Assembly (NCBI RefSeq): GCF_947501665.1
Contig: NZ_CANMWS010000023.1
Coordinates: 38,064 to 102,063 of the forward strand
DNA: 64,000 nt
DNA from: an uncultured Shewanella sp.
GTDB lineage: Bacteria; Pseudomonadota; Gammaproteobacteria; Enterobacterales; Shewanellaceae
Direction: 5' to 3'
This document shows, piece by piece, positions 8,751 to 18,500 of the stretch. Under the pieces are notes generated by a model, which did not search any database, had not been told where the DNA came from, and saw nothing but the letters and a program-made list of their open reading frames with translations. Positions within the stretch are counted from its first letter, which is position 1. Each line of letters starts with the position of its first letter. The position numbers and the translations under genes are program-made.

Positions 8751-9715
8751 GTAAAATTTTCGACGATAATTCACAAACAATTGGCCATACCCCGCTCGTC
8801 CGCCTAAACCGCGTTAGTCAAGGTTATGTCTTAGCCAAAGTAGAAGCCCGTAATCCCAGTTTCAGTGTGAAATGCCGGATCGGTGCGAATATGATTTGGG
8901 ATGCAGAGAAGAAAGGGACACTCACCAAAGACAAAGAGCTCATTGAACCCACATCAGGTAATACGGGTATTGCTTTAGCCTATGTTGCAGCAGCTCGAGG
9001 TTACAAGTTAACCCTGACGATGCCTAATACGATGAGCTTAGAAAGACGTAAGTTACTAAAAGCGTTAGGCGCACATTTAGTGCTAACAGAAGGGGCTAAG
9101 GGCATGAAAGGTGCCATTGATAAAGCCGAAGAAATTCGTCAATCTGCACCTGAAAAGTACGTGTTATTACAGCAATTTAATAACCCTGCTAACCCTGAAA
9201 TACATGAAAAAACCACAGGTCCAGAAATTTGGAACGATACCGACGGTGAAGTCGATGTTGTTGTTGCTGGTGTGGGAACAGGAGGCACAATTACTGGCAT
9301 AAGTCGTTACCTTAAGAATACCCAAGGGAAAGCCATCACATCCGTTGCTGTTGAACCTGTTGATTCTCCCGTTATTCAGCAAACATTAGCAGGACAAACA
9401 ATTCAACCTGGCCCACATAAAATTCAAGGTATTGGCGCAGGGTTTATTCCCGGTAACTTAGACATTAATCTTATTGATCGTGTTGAAACTATTACCAATG
9501 AAGATGCCATTGATATGTCGTTAAGGCTCATGAAAGAAGAAGGTATTTTAGTCGGCATTTCTTCAGGGGCTGCAGTTGTTGCCGCTAACCGAATTGCTGC
9601 ACTGCCTGAATTCAAAGATAAAACCATTGTTGTTATTTTACCTTCTGCGGCTGAGCGTTATTTATCTTCTGTACTCTTCCAAGGCGAATTTAGTGACGCT
9701 GAAAACGTACAGTAA
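8747..9715 (+). CDS. cysK: Cysteine synthase A (O-acetylserine sulfhydrylase)
   Basis: PLP enzyme joining O-acetylserine and sulfide to give cysteine. The PLP lysine is K42 in NPSFSVKCRIGANM. The substrate/PLP-phosphate loops EPTSGNTGIALAYVAAA and GVGTGGTITG are intact, and the protein runs near-colinear with E. coli CysK over 322 residues. The start MSKIFDDNSQTIGHTPLVRL matches the family exactly and has AAAGGAAAG upstream. The cytoplasmic enzyme works with CysE (not in the window), and cysZ upstream supplies sulfate. A short leader ORF overlaps the start codon. The gene ends at a convergent terminator shared with the following TetR gene. Confidence 0.97.
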   Translation: MSKIFDDNSQTIGHTPLVRLNRVSQGYVLAKVEARNPSFSVKCRIGANMIWDAEKKGTLTKDKELIEPTSGNTGIALAYVAAARGYKLTLTMPNTMSLERRKLLKALGAHLVLTEGAKGMKGAIDKAEEIRQSAPEKYVLLQQFNNPANPEIHEKTTGPEIWNDTDGEVDVVVAGVGTGGTITGISRYLKNTQGKAITSVAVEPVDSPVIQQTLAGQTIQPGPHKIQGIGAGFIPGNLDINLIDRVETITNEDAIDMSLRLMKEEGILVGISSGAAVVAANRIAALPEFKDKTIVVILPSAAERYLSSVLFQGEFSDAENVQ

Positions 9716-9737
9716 CAAGGTATAAACTCAATAAGAA

Positions 9738-9782
9738 GCTGAATGCCCCTTTATATTTTAATATACAATAAGGGCATTCAGC
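9738..9782. terminator. Bidirectional terminator hairpin between cysK and the TetR gene
   Basis: An 11-bp perfect inverted repeat, GCTGAATGCCC / GGGCATTCAGC, encloses a 23-base AT-rich loop. It sits between convergent genes and overlaps the last bases of the minus-strand regulator gene. There is no long T-run. The position and stem strength suggest a shared terminator. Confidence 0.6.
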
Positions 9783-10509
9783 CTATTGCATTAGCTACCA
9801 TGACAGAGACAATCGGTTTTAGGTGACCCTCAATCATTTTATTTTTTTGACTTAATTCACTTGTTCTTTCTTTTAACATCCCTCTTGTACCATAATGTTG
9901 ATGATCATATTGTGCTGCACTGATATGCACTAAATATTGATACTCCAACCACTTTATCACCCCTAATACTTGATGAGCGTCAATATAAGATGCCTTTGAG
10001 TCCACTTGTTTTAAAAAGCGTTCAATACTATTGAGCATTGCCTCATTTAAACGACTCACCGCCACAGCAAGTTGAGGGTTACGTAATGCTTCCTCATGAA
10101 ATGCCATTTCAATAATACAATCATCAGTTTGAGCCACTTTCGCTTGTACAAAACTGCAAGCAATGTCACTTAATGCTTGAATAAGTTGTTGTTTATCATT
10201 TTGTTGTAAACATTCTGGAGACCATTCATTGAGCAACCCCCAACTCTTATGTTCCAATTTCTCTCTCATCCATAGATGCTTCTCAGCAAAATAGGTCAGC
10301 GCATCACTGATTAAAGATTTAATATCACTAAAATAATAAGTCGTAGACGCTAGAGGCACTTGAGCCTGTTTAGCCACGGCTCGATGACGCACACCCCTTA
10401 TGCCTTCTTGAACAATCACTGCTAAAGTGGCTTCTAAAATCGCAATTCTTCGTGCTTGGCCATCTTTTCGACTCGCTTTTCGCCCCACATATACTAAAGG
10501 CTGCAACAT
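9778..10509 (-). CDS. TetR/AcrR-family transcriptional regulator
   Basis: DNA-binding repressor of unknown target. The N-terminal helix-turn-helix domain spans about residues 20-70 (RRIAILEATLAVIVQEGIRG, then RHRAVAKQAQVPLASTTYYF), with the family's typical YYF end of the recognition helix. The remaining 170 residues form the divergent ligand-binding/dimerisation half. The 243-residue length is slightly above the family average because of an N-terminal basic extension (VGRKASRKDGQ). It is convergent with cysK and divergent from ycaO, 277 bases away, so it may control itself and ycaO, but no clear dyad was found there. Family call is secure, target unknown. Confidence 0.88.
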   Translation of the reverse strand: MLQPLVYVGRKASRKDGQARRIAILEATLAVIVQEGIRGVRHRAVAKQAQVPLASTTYYFSDIKSLISDALTYFAEKHLWMREKLEHKSWGLLNEWSPECLQQNDKQQLIQALSDIACSFVQAKVAQTDDCIIEMAFHEEALRNPQLAVAVSRLNEAMLNSIERFLKQVDSKASYIDAHQVLGVIKWLEYQYLVHISAAQYDHQHYGTRGMLKERTSELSQKNKMIEGHLKPIVSVMVANAIG

Positions 10510-10786
10510 AGTTTGTTATCCCTGTTGTCTTTCATCCATGCAGCATGGTGCTTGAGTTCACTGCAATGTCGTTTCCTTGCATTGCAATACAGGATATGAA
10601 CAATGGCAAGAAACCCAGCATAGTCGGTTTTTTTGACAAAAAAAAGATAAAAAAATGACGGATAATGACTATGATGATTGCTACTCTTATGCTCTAAACG
10701 ATACAATCCCTGCCTAGTCGATATTCTCAATAATCACAGTACAATTTATTGAGCGACTTATCCTATTTAGCTATTTAGAGGTCGTA

Positions 10787-12550
10787 ATGAACCACACATA
10801 TATTCCGGGTAAAGATGAAGCTTTAGAAGTCTCTATTGCCATCATGCAAAAAAGGCTCGCAGAGCTAGGATTTGATATTGAAGAAGCATCTTGGTTAAAC
10901 CCTGTGCCCTACGTTTGGTCTGTTCATATTCGTGATAAAAATTGTCCTGCCTGTTTTACCAATGGTAAAGGTGCCAGTCGTGACGCAGCCCTTGCCAGCG
11001 CATTAGGAGAATATTTTGAACGTTTAGCCTGTAATTACTTTTTTGCTGATTTTCATCTCGGTGAACAAGTCGCTAATAGTGAATTTGTCCATTACCCTAA
11101 TGAGCAATGGTTCCCTATCGGGACTGAAGCTCGGCCTCATGGACTAATGAACGCTTCTTTATGGGAACATTACGATCCTGAAGGCGATCTCAATCTTAAT
11201 ACACTAATTGATATTCAATCTGGCAACCATGATAGAGGCATATGTGCCCTACCCTTCACGCATCAATCTACAGGTGAATTAACCTATATTCCAATGAATA
11301 TCGTCGGTAATTTATTTGTCAGTAACGGCATGTCTGCTGGCAATACAAAAACCGAAGCCCGTACTCAAGCTTTATCGGAGTGCTTTGAGCGCTTTGTTAA
11401 AAATAAAATCATTGCAGAGGCCATTTCACTACCTGAAATACCCAGCGATGTGATTGCCCGCTTCCCAACAGTGGTTGAATCAATTAAAGAATTAGAGCAA
11501 CAAGGCTTTCCAATCACTTGCTTTGATGCCTCTTTAGGCGGCGAATACCCAGTTATTTGCGTGACCCTATTTAACCCTGAAAACGGCGGCTGCTTCGCCT
11601 CTTTTGGTGCACATCCCAGATTTGAGATTGCCCTTGAGCGCACCGTCACCGAATTACTGCAAGGTCGCAGTCTTAAAGATTTGGATATTTTTCCGAGTCC
11701 ATCCTTTGATAACGACGAAGTAGCGGATCACACCAACCTTGAAACCCATTTTATTGACTCTTCAGGGCTTATTTCTTGGGATCTGTTTAAAGACACTGCT
11801 GATTTTGCCTTTAGTGATTGGAATTTTCAAGGCAACACAGAAGAAGAATACACTCAATTACTGAATAAATTCCATGCCTTAGGCGCTGATGTATATATTG
11901 CTGACTATGCCCATTTAGAGACGTATGCTTGCCGTGTACTGGTGCCTGGATATTCTGAAATTTATCCTGTATATGAGCTTAGCTGGGTCAATAATAACCG
12001 CGCCATGGCGTTGCGTAAGCTTATTCAACAATGGATCAATGACTGTCAAAATGTCACATTAAGTCAAGAGATTATTGATGAAATTGATGCGTTAGATTTA
12101 GATGAATTCCAACCACTTGATCAACTTTTAGGCTTAGGTGTGGATGCCAGCTCTCCTTGGGCGACCTTGCGTATTGGTGAGTTAAGGTGTTTATTAGCAT
12201 TAGCCACAAACGATCACGACACCGCCTTTGACTGGGCCATGTGGACCACCGATTTTAATGCCGGCGGAATAAGCCCAGCTCAGCAAAAACGTTTACGTTT
12301 TTATCATGCCATCAAAGCCATTATCACAGTGCTGATGGAAGGTAAGGATTTGCATGAATATGAAGCTAAACTTATTCGTATGTACACACAAGTCGATTAT
12401 CAAGCGGCTAAGGCTCATGTGATGGGTAAAAGCCAAGGGTATGATTTAGTCAATATCGATGACTTACTTGGCTTTAATAAACATCAAAGCTTATTGAAAG
12501 CCTACGATAAATTACAACAAGCCAAGGCAAAATTCACGCAATGGGGCTAA
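10787..12550 (+). CDS. ycaO: YcaO-family protein, RimO accessory factor for ribosomal protein S12 methylthiolation
   Basis: A 587-residue protein colinear with E. coli YcaO. It has the start MNHTYIPGKDEALE, the ATP-binding YcaO core with NGKGASRDAALASALGEYFERL and NGMSAGNTKTEARTQALSECFERF, and the shared stretch NLETHFIDSSGLISWDLFK. A C-terminal TPR-like region ends HQSLLKAYDKLQQAKAKF. E. coli YcaO is genetically linked to beta-methylthiolation of ribosomal protein S12 by RimO. YcaO domains in general activate amide bonds with ATP. No peptide-precursor or cyclodehydratase partner lies nearby, so this is the housekeeping type and not a peptide-toxin cluster. A strong terminator follows, so it is monocistronic. 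Confidence 0.93.
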   Translation: MNHTYIPGKDEALEVSIAIMQKRLAELGFDIEEASWLNPVPYVWSVHIRDKNCPACFTNGKGASRDAALASALGEYFERLACNYFFADFHLGEQVANSEFVHYPNEQWFPIGTEARPHGLMNASLWEHYDPEGDLNLNTLIDIQSGNHDRGICALPFTHQSTGELTYIPMNIVGNLFVSNGMSAGNTKTEARTQALSECFERFVKNKIIAEAISLPEIPSDVIARFPTVVESIKELEQQGFPITCFDASLGGEYPVICVTLFNPENGGCFASFGAHPRFEIALERTVTELLQGRSLKDLDIFPSPSFDNDEVADHTNLETHFIDSSGLISWDLFKDTADFAFSDWNFQGNTEEEYTQLLNKFHALGADVYIADYAHLETYACRVLVPGYSEIYPVYELSWVNNNRAMALRKLIQQWINDCQNVTLSQEIIDEIDALDLDEFQPLDQLLGLGVDASSPWATLRIGELRCLLALATNDHDTAFDWAMWTTDFNAGGISPAQQKRLRFYHAIKAIITVLMEGKDLHEYEAKLIRMYTQVDYQAAKAHVMGKSQGYDLVNIDDLLGFNKHQSLLKAYDKLQQAKAKFTQWG

Positions 12551-12596
12551 TGCTTATCAATAAGGTTTTATTACGATAACACGCTTAAATAACAAG

Positions 12597-12626
12597 GCCA
12601 GTTAACCGATGTTAACTGGCTTTTTT
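12597..12626 (+). terminator. Rho-independent terminator of ycaO
   Basis: A 10-bp perfect stem (GCCAGTTAAC / GTTAACTGGC) with a CGAT tetraloop is followed by six T residues, 46 bases after the ycaO stop. Textbook intrinsic terminator. Confidence 0.9.
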
Positions 12627-12879
12627 ATTAAACAATTTAATTAACAGATAATCAACTCCATATAACAAAGCTGAACCTAAACTTAACATTTACAATTGAC
12701 ATATTTAGCTACAAATAGAAGGTTTTTTTATCCTCAAAACACGGCTATTATTATTGCCATTCTTTATACATAACACTTTTTATTGATTTTATTGAGTAGT
12801 ATTTATCTAATAGTCAATATCTTATTAATCGTAAAAAGTCTTTCTGTTATTCACTGGCGAATATTGAGAGTATCTAGGT

Positions 12880-13737
12880 ATGAGTATCTATATTACCCCG
12901 CAAAGTGCAATTGTTAAGTCTGTCTCTGGATTATTGAAAGTCAAAGATCATCAAGGAGAAACTTTATCTCTGCATGAAACAGACTATATTAATGAAGGCG
13001 AAATGATTTTATTTAACCAAGACTCAATTTTCTCTTTAACTCTAAATAACGGGAGTGAGATCTGCCATAGACAAATAAAGTCACAGCCCATGGCATACTC
13101 CTCCACTCCACTCACAGAATTAGTCATTAATGATATTACCACTAATAACATCATCAATATTATTGAAGCATCTAGAGACATTAAGGTGTCAGGTTATGTT
13201 AAAGGGGATATCGAACCCAATGGAGAGATCCAAATCGACCTTAAAAACAATCAATATTGTACTCACTTGGATTTAAGTGGACACTTTAGCATTGATATTC
13301 CAGGTTTCATTCTGGCAGAACATGATCATATTACGGTTCGCTATCGTATTAAAGATGAAAAGCATAATATATTTTGTACCAGTAAAGTTAAACAATATAA
13401 CGTCATGTTAGTCGGTCCTTATATCGACCTGACACTATGCCCCATACATGTTCATAAACAGCCACCTTCTGAAGTAGCAAACAATAAAGTCACAGTAAAA
13501 GGCCTAGCCAAATACCAATTCTCTGAAAATGATAAAGTCACTATCACAATCAATCATCATCAATATATCACTCGAATCGACACACACGGGTACTTTAGTC
13601 TAGATATTGATTATCAAGATGTGCTTGCTGCTCAACAAATTACAGCAACACTAACGAGCTATGACATCTCAGGTAATCAATCTTCCATTTCGACAAGTCA
13701 ACCTATCCAGTATACTAAAGATAAACTCAGTAGTTGA
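12880..13737 (+). CDS. Short protein with LapA-like retention-module N-terminus and two Ig-like domains
   Basis: 285 residues. Residues 9-63 (AIVKSVSGLLKVKDHQGE, then INEGEMILF, LTLNNGSEI) resemble the N-terminal retention module of large LapA/BapA-type RTX adhesins, which plugs the type I secretion outer-membrane pore. Two beta-sandwich repeats follow at about 100-170 and 185-275. They share a pattern of V.GYVKGDIEP / VKGLAKYQFSEND, then a G(H/Y)FS(I/L)DI turn. There is no signal peptide, no calcium-binding RTX repeat and no visible dialanine cleavage site. Standard retention-module proteins are thousands of residues long, so this is a miniature or a remnant. The start has GAGAG nine bases upstream. 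A 16-bp stem hairpin follows. Function unknown; the domain resemblance is by eye. Confidence 0.6.
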   Translation: MSIYITPQSAIVKSVSGLLKVKDHQGETLSLHETDYINEGEMILFNQDSIFSLTLNNGSEICHRQIKSQPMAYSSTPLTELVINDITTNNIINIIEASRDIKVSGYVKGDIEPNGEIQIDLKNNQYCTHLDLSGHFSIDIPGFILAEHDHITVRYRIKDEKHNIFCTSKVKQYNVMLVGPYIDLTLCPIHVHKQPPSEVANNKVTVKGLAKYQFSENDKVTITINHHQYITRIDTHGYFSLDIDYQDVLAAQQITATLTSYDISGNQSSISTSQPIQYTKDKLSS

Positions 13738-13775
13738 CCAACTACGCCCATAAAAGTAAACGCATATGCTTAACT

Positions 13776-13814
13776 GATCTGACAGTGATGATTCTAGCTC
13801 ATCACTGTCAGATC
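13776..13814. terminator. Bidirectional terminator hairpin between convergent genes
   Basis: A 16-bp perfect inverted repeat, GATCTGACAGTGATGA / TCATCACTGTCAGATC, has a 7-base loop at 13792-13798. It contains the TAG stop and last codons of the minus-strand gene and lies 39 bases past the plus-strand gene. Neither side has a long T-run, but the stem is the strongest in this region. Confidence 0.65.
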
Positions 13815-14381
13815 ATTATCTTGTAAACTCAAAGTATTGAGTGCAATATCAATGATATTATTAGATATTTTCGTTTCACAGTCATTGACTGCAACGGCCA
13901 CTTTTTGCAATTTTGCCGACACATCGTCTACAACAGTGACTCTCTGCTTTACTTCTGTAATTGAAGACTTTAAGTCATTATTCACCGTGGTAACTCTATT
14001 ATTAACCGCTTCAATTTGCTGAGTAATAAGTCGCATATAATTGAGCATTGCTTGGAATTCAGATGCTTTCATACTGCTATCTTCAGCGATTGTTTCAAAT
14101 TTGTTTGCCACAATTGCATTAACCTCTCCCTTAAACTCATCTTCTTGAGCAATCAGTTTCCAGTTCTTTAACGTATATACATTATGCCAAAGTGAGGTTT
14201 CTACTCTCGGGCCTAAATTAAATTCAAATGATGCAACAATTTTGATATCCGTTAAGGAACCTAGATTAATTTTTTGTTCGCTGCCAACGACCGACTTATA
14301 TTCATTACCAAAAATTTCCCAGTAATTACTTTTTAAAACAAAGTAGCCTCCATACATTTTCTGCTTAACAATATCTCCCAT
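13794..14381 (-). CDS. Orphan protein with beta-repeat N-half and coiled-coil C-half
   Basis: 195 residues, no signal peptide or membrane segment. An AGAGGG lies just ahead of the ATG. Residues 8-75 alternate polar and hydrophobic residues with recurrent G (YGGYFVLKSNYWEIFGNEYK, then VVGSEQKINLG, NLGPRVETSLW). This resembles the extended beta repeats of trimeric spike or needle proteins such as the end of VgrG. Residues about 105-170 have a heptad pattern (MLNYMRLITQQIEAVNNRV, then LKSSITEVKQRVTVVDDV) typical of a trimeric coiled coil. A homotrimeric fibre-like or VgrG-associated protein is a guess. No other type VI secretion or phage gene is nearby, and I do not recognise a named family. Confidence 0.6.
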   Translation of the reverse strand: MGDIVKQKMYGGYFVLKSNYWEIFGNEYKSVVGSEQKINLGSLTDIKIVASFEFNLGPRVETSLWHNVYTLKNWKLIAQEDEFKGEVNAIVANKFETIAEDSSMKASEFQAMLNYMRLITQQIEAVNNRVTTVNNDLKSSITEVKQRVTVVDDVSAKLQKVAVAVNDCETKISNNIIDIALNTLSLQDNDLTVMS

Positions 14382-15588
14382 ACCACCCTCTTTTTATTAT
14401 ATTTAATGATAAACTTCATCATCAGCTTACAGTAATCATATACAAGATATAAACATATAAATGATATTAATTAATCTAGTTTGATTTAAAAAAAACATAA
14501 AAAATAATAATAACAATCTGTTTTTAATCACTAAAATATCAAAATTGACATCTTAACCAAATTAAACGTTTGTTACTTAGTTTACAGTACGCAGAAAAAT
14601 AAAAAACACATAAGAAACTAATAACTCACTTTAATTAACAATGTTGTTAATAATAAAAACAACCTTTATTTTAATATGCTCATTTATTTTCAATGACTTA
14701 AATTAATAATAAAAATAATTTCGATACTCTGGTTATAACCACAAGTTACAAAGGAAAATAAAATGTAATTAGCTGTATCCAGCAGATGAAGGTGACTTTC
14801 AATAAGCGTATTAGCCGCCAATATGTTACTCTCACCGATTATAAGTCACATCTGTAAATATTAGAGCAGTTTTTCAGTTATTTATACAAAGCAGAGCTTA
14901 TACGGTCTCGTAATCTCAGCTTTGATTCCAAATGTTGCTCTATCTTACCCATCAGATGTTTATGGATGAACAAATATTGTGATCACAGTACAGCCATGTG
15001 AATGAACGATCTTGAAGTCGTCCATCAATAAGCGATAACGCCATACAAAAGAGCGACAAGTGCTGTCTTCATTCTTGTTATAAAACAGGGTTCACTAAAC
15101 GTGTTTTACGCTTTGTTAAATGCCCCGCTGTTTAAAAAAGGAACTTAGAGTGACTAGACACCCCCTCTTGCTTCTATTAAACACCTTTATCTGAATATAG
15201 TTTAATCATCAAAGTTCAATATAGCCTAAAGTAACCTTCATACTTTCCCTCGTCACTTAAATATTCGCTTTTATTGCAGAGCAAGGCTATTTCATCCATA
15301 AATCTTTACTCCCAATTTTTTACTACCACTAATAGATCGATTTATTGAGCATGATTAAAATGTAATCATTTGCTTTTGCCAAACATTCCCAGACAAATTA
15401 GCCACGTATAAAAAGCATCATCGATGAAAAAATAATATTTAATTACAATAGGTTAAATAACACACACTTAATATAAATTAATATTGAAACATATTCATAA
15501 CATAGATATACTCCCGCGTCGTTACAAAATGAAAATATACTTCACAGAATGAACAATATCACCACTGTAAATAGTCAAAAGGATTTGC
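14382..15588. other. Gene-less AT-rich region carrying a degenerate repeat
   Basis: About 1.2 kb without a convincing gene on either strand. It contains the promoter side of the minus-strand orphan gene, a degenerate dispersed repeat at 14853-15024 (described separately), and the upstream region of the large secreted protein gene at 15589. The rest is AT-rich sequence with many stops, as expected for decayed or non-coding DNA. Confidence 0.5.
14853..15024 (-). repeat. Dispersed degenerate repeat, copy 1
   Basis: On the minus strand this holds, in order, module M2 (GTTCATTCACAT... TTGTTCATCC.TAAACATC), then M1 (GATGGGTAAGATAGAGCAAC, continuing ATTTGGAATCAAAGC), then a tail (CCGTATAAGCTCTGCTTTGT, continuing ATAAA.. 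and a CTGCT). Related M1 and tail sequences recur at 38088-38390, and M1 plus M2 at 61005-61143. The match was found by eye. The element has no coding capacity here and its origin is unknown. Confidence 0.6.
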
Positions 15589-18500
15589 ATGAAACACTTT
15601 AAAAAATTAGCAATTGCCACTTTATTATCTGCTCAATACTCACATGCTCAAGAGCATACTGCACAATTCGATACTCATTCCCTTAGTGACAATCAACAAA
15701 AAAACCAGCAGCGGGCAATTCAATTAGGTGAAGTTAAAACTTGGCATTCAGGTACCATTAACGCACTCAACAAGTTATCGTCCAGTGGAAACAGAGTACT
15801 CGGCTGGGATACTAGCCAAGAATACATTGCATTATTTAGCACTGAAACAGAAACTCCAGCTTTATTAACTGAAGTCAACCTAAACAACTTGGGATATGAA
15901 TATAGCAATATAAACCAAGTCACACTCATCAATGAGGGCACACAAGTACTCATATGGGGAAGTATAAAGGTCGATACCGAAGATAATCATTATCAAACTG
16001 AACCGCGATTAAGCTTATTTTCATTTAATGATACATTTAACTTAATAGAAGAGCATTCCCTAACAATCAATAGTCATTATTCCACTATGACTGTATTCAA
16101 TAATCATATACTCCTATCAGATTATAATAATCTAACCTTTTATATAGAGAATAATCAACTTATTGAAGCCGGCACAATTAATCAAAATTTACTGCCTAAT
16201 AATATCCGCTCCTTTTGTATCGATAAAACAAGTCATCATATTTTTCTTGCCGGTTATGGCAACTCTTGGAATAATCAACCTGCATTATCTGTTTTTAAGC
16301 TTGATGAAACTAACCATCAATTCACTCATAAAGTAAGCTACGAAAGTGATGATAGCTATAATGTGCTTTGTCATGATGATAATAATGTCCTAATACAGAA
16401 TTATCAAACAATAACGAACTTAGCATACAATACTGCTGACAACACATTAACCGAAAAATGGCAACTTAATACTTATAATGATCTTGGGGATAATTATGAT
16501 CTCAGCAATGCATCAATCTATAATCATACCCTTTACTTTAATGAAAGAGATTATAGCCCCGAATCAAATATAGCAAGCTTTACAATCGATGATACTGGAT
16601 TAACATTACTTGAAAAAACCAATATTTATAGTAACGATTATGGCAATCCAGCTAATCTTGAGCATATATTATTTAATAACGGTCAGTTAATTGGTCTTGC
16701 AACCGATCTTGATGCAATCTTCGCCAGTACAATCAATGATAATGCCACCATCAGTTCAACTCGGCTGTTAAAAGATGGAAAATTCAACCCACCAAGTATT
16801 TCCAATATTCAGTATTCATTACTTTCTGCTGATGGAGAACAGTTATTTTTACTCGATCAAAATAAAAAGAATCTTCACTTATTAATCAAAGATGATAGCC
16901 AATCCTATCTTCATGCTGAAGCCATTGATCTATCCGCTCTTAGTGCAAATACCAATCTATATAACAGTCAACTGCTCCTCACCGAGCATAACCAACTCAT
17001 TATTATTAGTGAATCTAGCTACATAGTATTCTCTATTAACGAGAAAAATACACTGTCATTTATTCACCAAACAAATTATTCAGATACAAATTATCTCTCT
17101 TTTAGCGCACAAAATGCCACATTCAATCAAGAAAACAACGTATTAATGGCATTTAATTATAATGAACTTTACTTTTTCAAGCTCAATGCACAATCTCAAT
17201 TTGAAATAATCACCTCTATTGAAAATGAAAATAATGATTTTTATAATACCCAATTAAAGACATTAGGCCAATATTTCTACACAATAGATAATGATACTAT
17301 CACCACATTTATTTATAATGATCAATCAAATACCTTGAGTCAAGCAGCCCAAATGGCCATTCCTTATGGCACGCGTGATCTTCTATTAACGGAAAATAAC
17401 CTGTATTTTTATAATTACAGTAGCCGATCTATACAAGCTTATAGGAAACAAGATAATGGTGAGCTCACATTATTATCTTTATCTCCTCTTGAACAAAATG
17501 ATAGTGACTTTACTTTGATGAGTCCCTATTTGGCAATATCCTTAAATCACTACAATGATAATATCAATTTTTATCATATCAATCCCAAAACAGGTATCTG
17601 GTCTTTCAATGAGAAAACATTGCCTTTACCATCTCGACATAGCCTGAACTTCATTCCCTCTAATAATAGGTTTCTAAAACATATTAACTTATTACAAGAC
17701 AACAATAACATTAAAGAAATCTTCCAATTACCAATCAAACGGGCGCCATTGATCCGCGGTCAAAAAGATAAATACACATTTTTAACCGAGAGTAACATTA
17801 CACTCGATTTATTAAGTTTATTTATTGAAGAAGACAATGATGATACTTTAACCTTCAAAATTGAAGGATTACCTCAAGGCCTCAGCCTCAATGAACATAA
17901 TCATGTCGTCGGCTCAATAACTCAAGCCACTTCAGGCTTCATGACCATTACGGCTACCGATAAAGATGGATTAACCACAGAGCTAAGCCTTGAATATGAC
18001 ATTAAAGCGTCTGCTTTCAACGCCAATCCCAGCCCAGTTATCATGGTGAATCCCAATCAAGCTATCTCTCTGGATTTAATGACACACTTTTTTGGCGAAG
18101 ACAGTACATTAGAGACAAATGATCTGATATTTTCTTTGGTGACAAGTGACACTCTTTCTGAAAGTAGCACAGCAAGTAACCGACTAACTTTAACCGATAA
18201 TGGATTATTAACAGGGACCTTAGTTGATACCGGACTTCACAGCATAATAATTACCATCACATTAGATGAAGGCGTGCAAAACATACTCACACTGGACATC
18301 GCCGTCAATTCCGCCCCTACTGTATTAGAAAGCAGCCACTTTACTTTTAAGGCTTCAGAGGCTTTATCAATTGATTTAAAAACGCTATTTAGCGATCCTG
18401 AAGGCAACCCACTGACTTTTGACACTTCAAGCTTACCCAGTGGATTAAGCCTATCTGATCAAGGGATAATAAGTGGTGCTGTTAATCAAACAGGTCATTA

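Noticed and set aside
10494..10730. 78-codon minus-strand frame upstream of the TetR gene
   Set aside because: It overlaps the start of the real TetR gene, has no ribosome-binding site and no family resemblance.
10787..12550. A YcaO-based peptide-natural-product cluster
   Set aside because: The protein is the housekeeping E. coli YcaO type, with no precursor, cyclodehydratase or transporter genes nearby.
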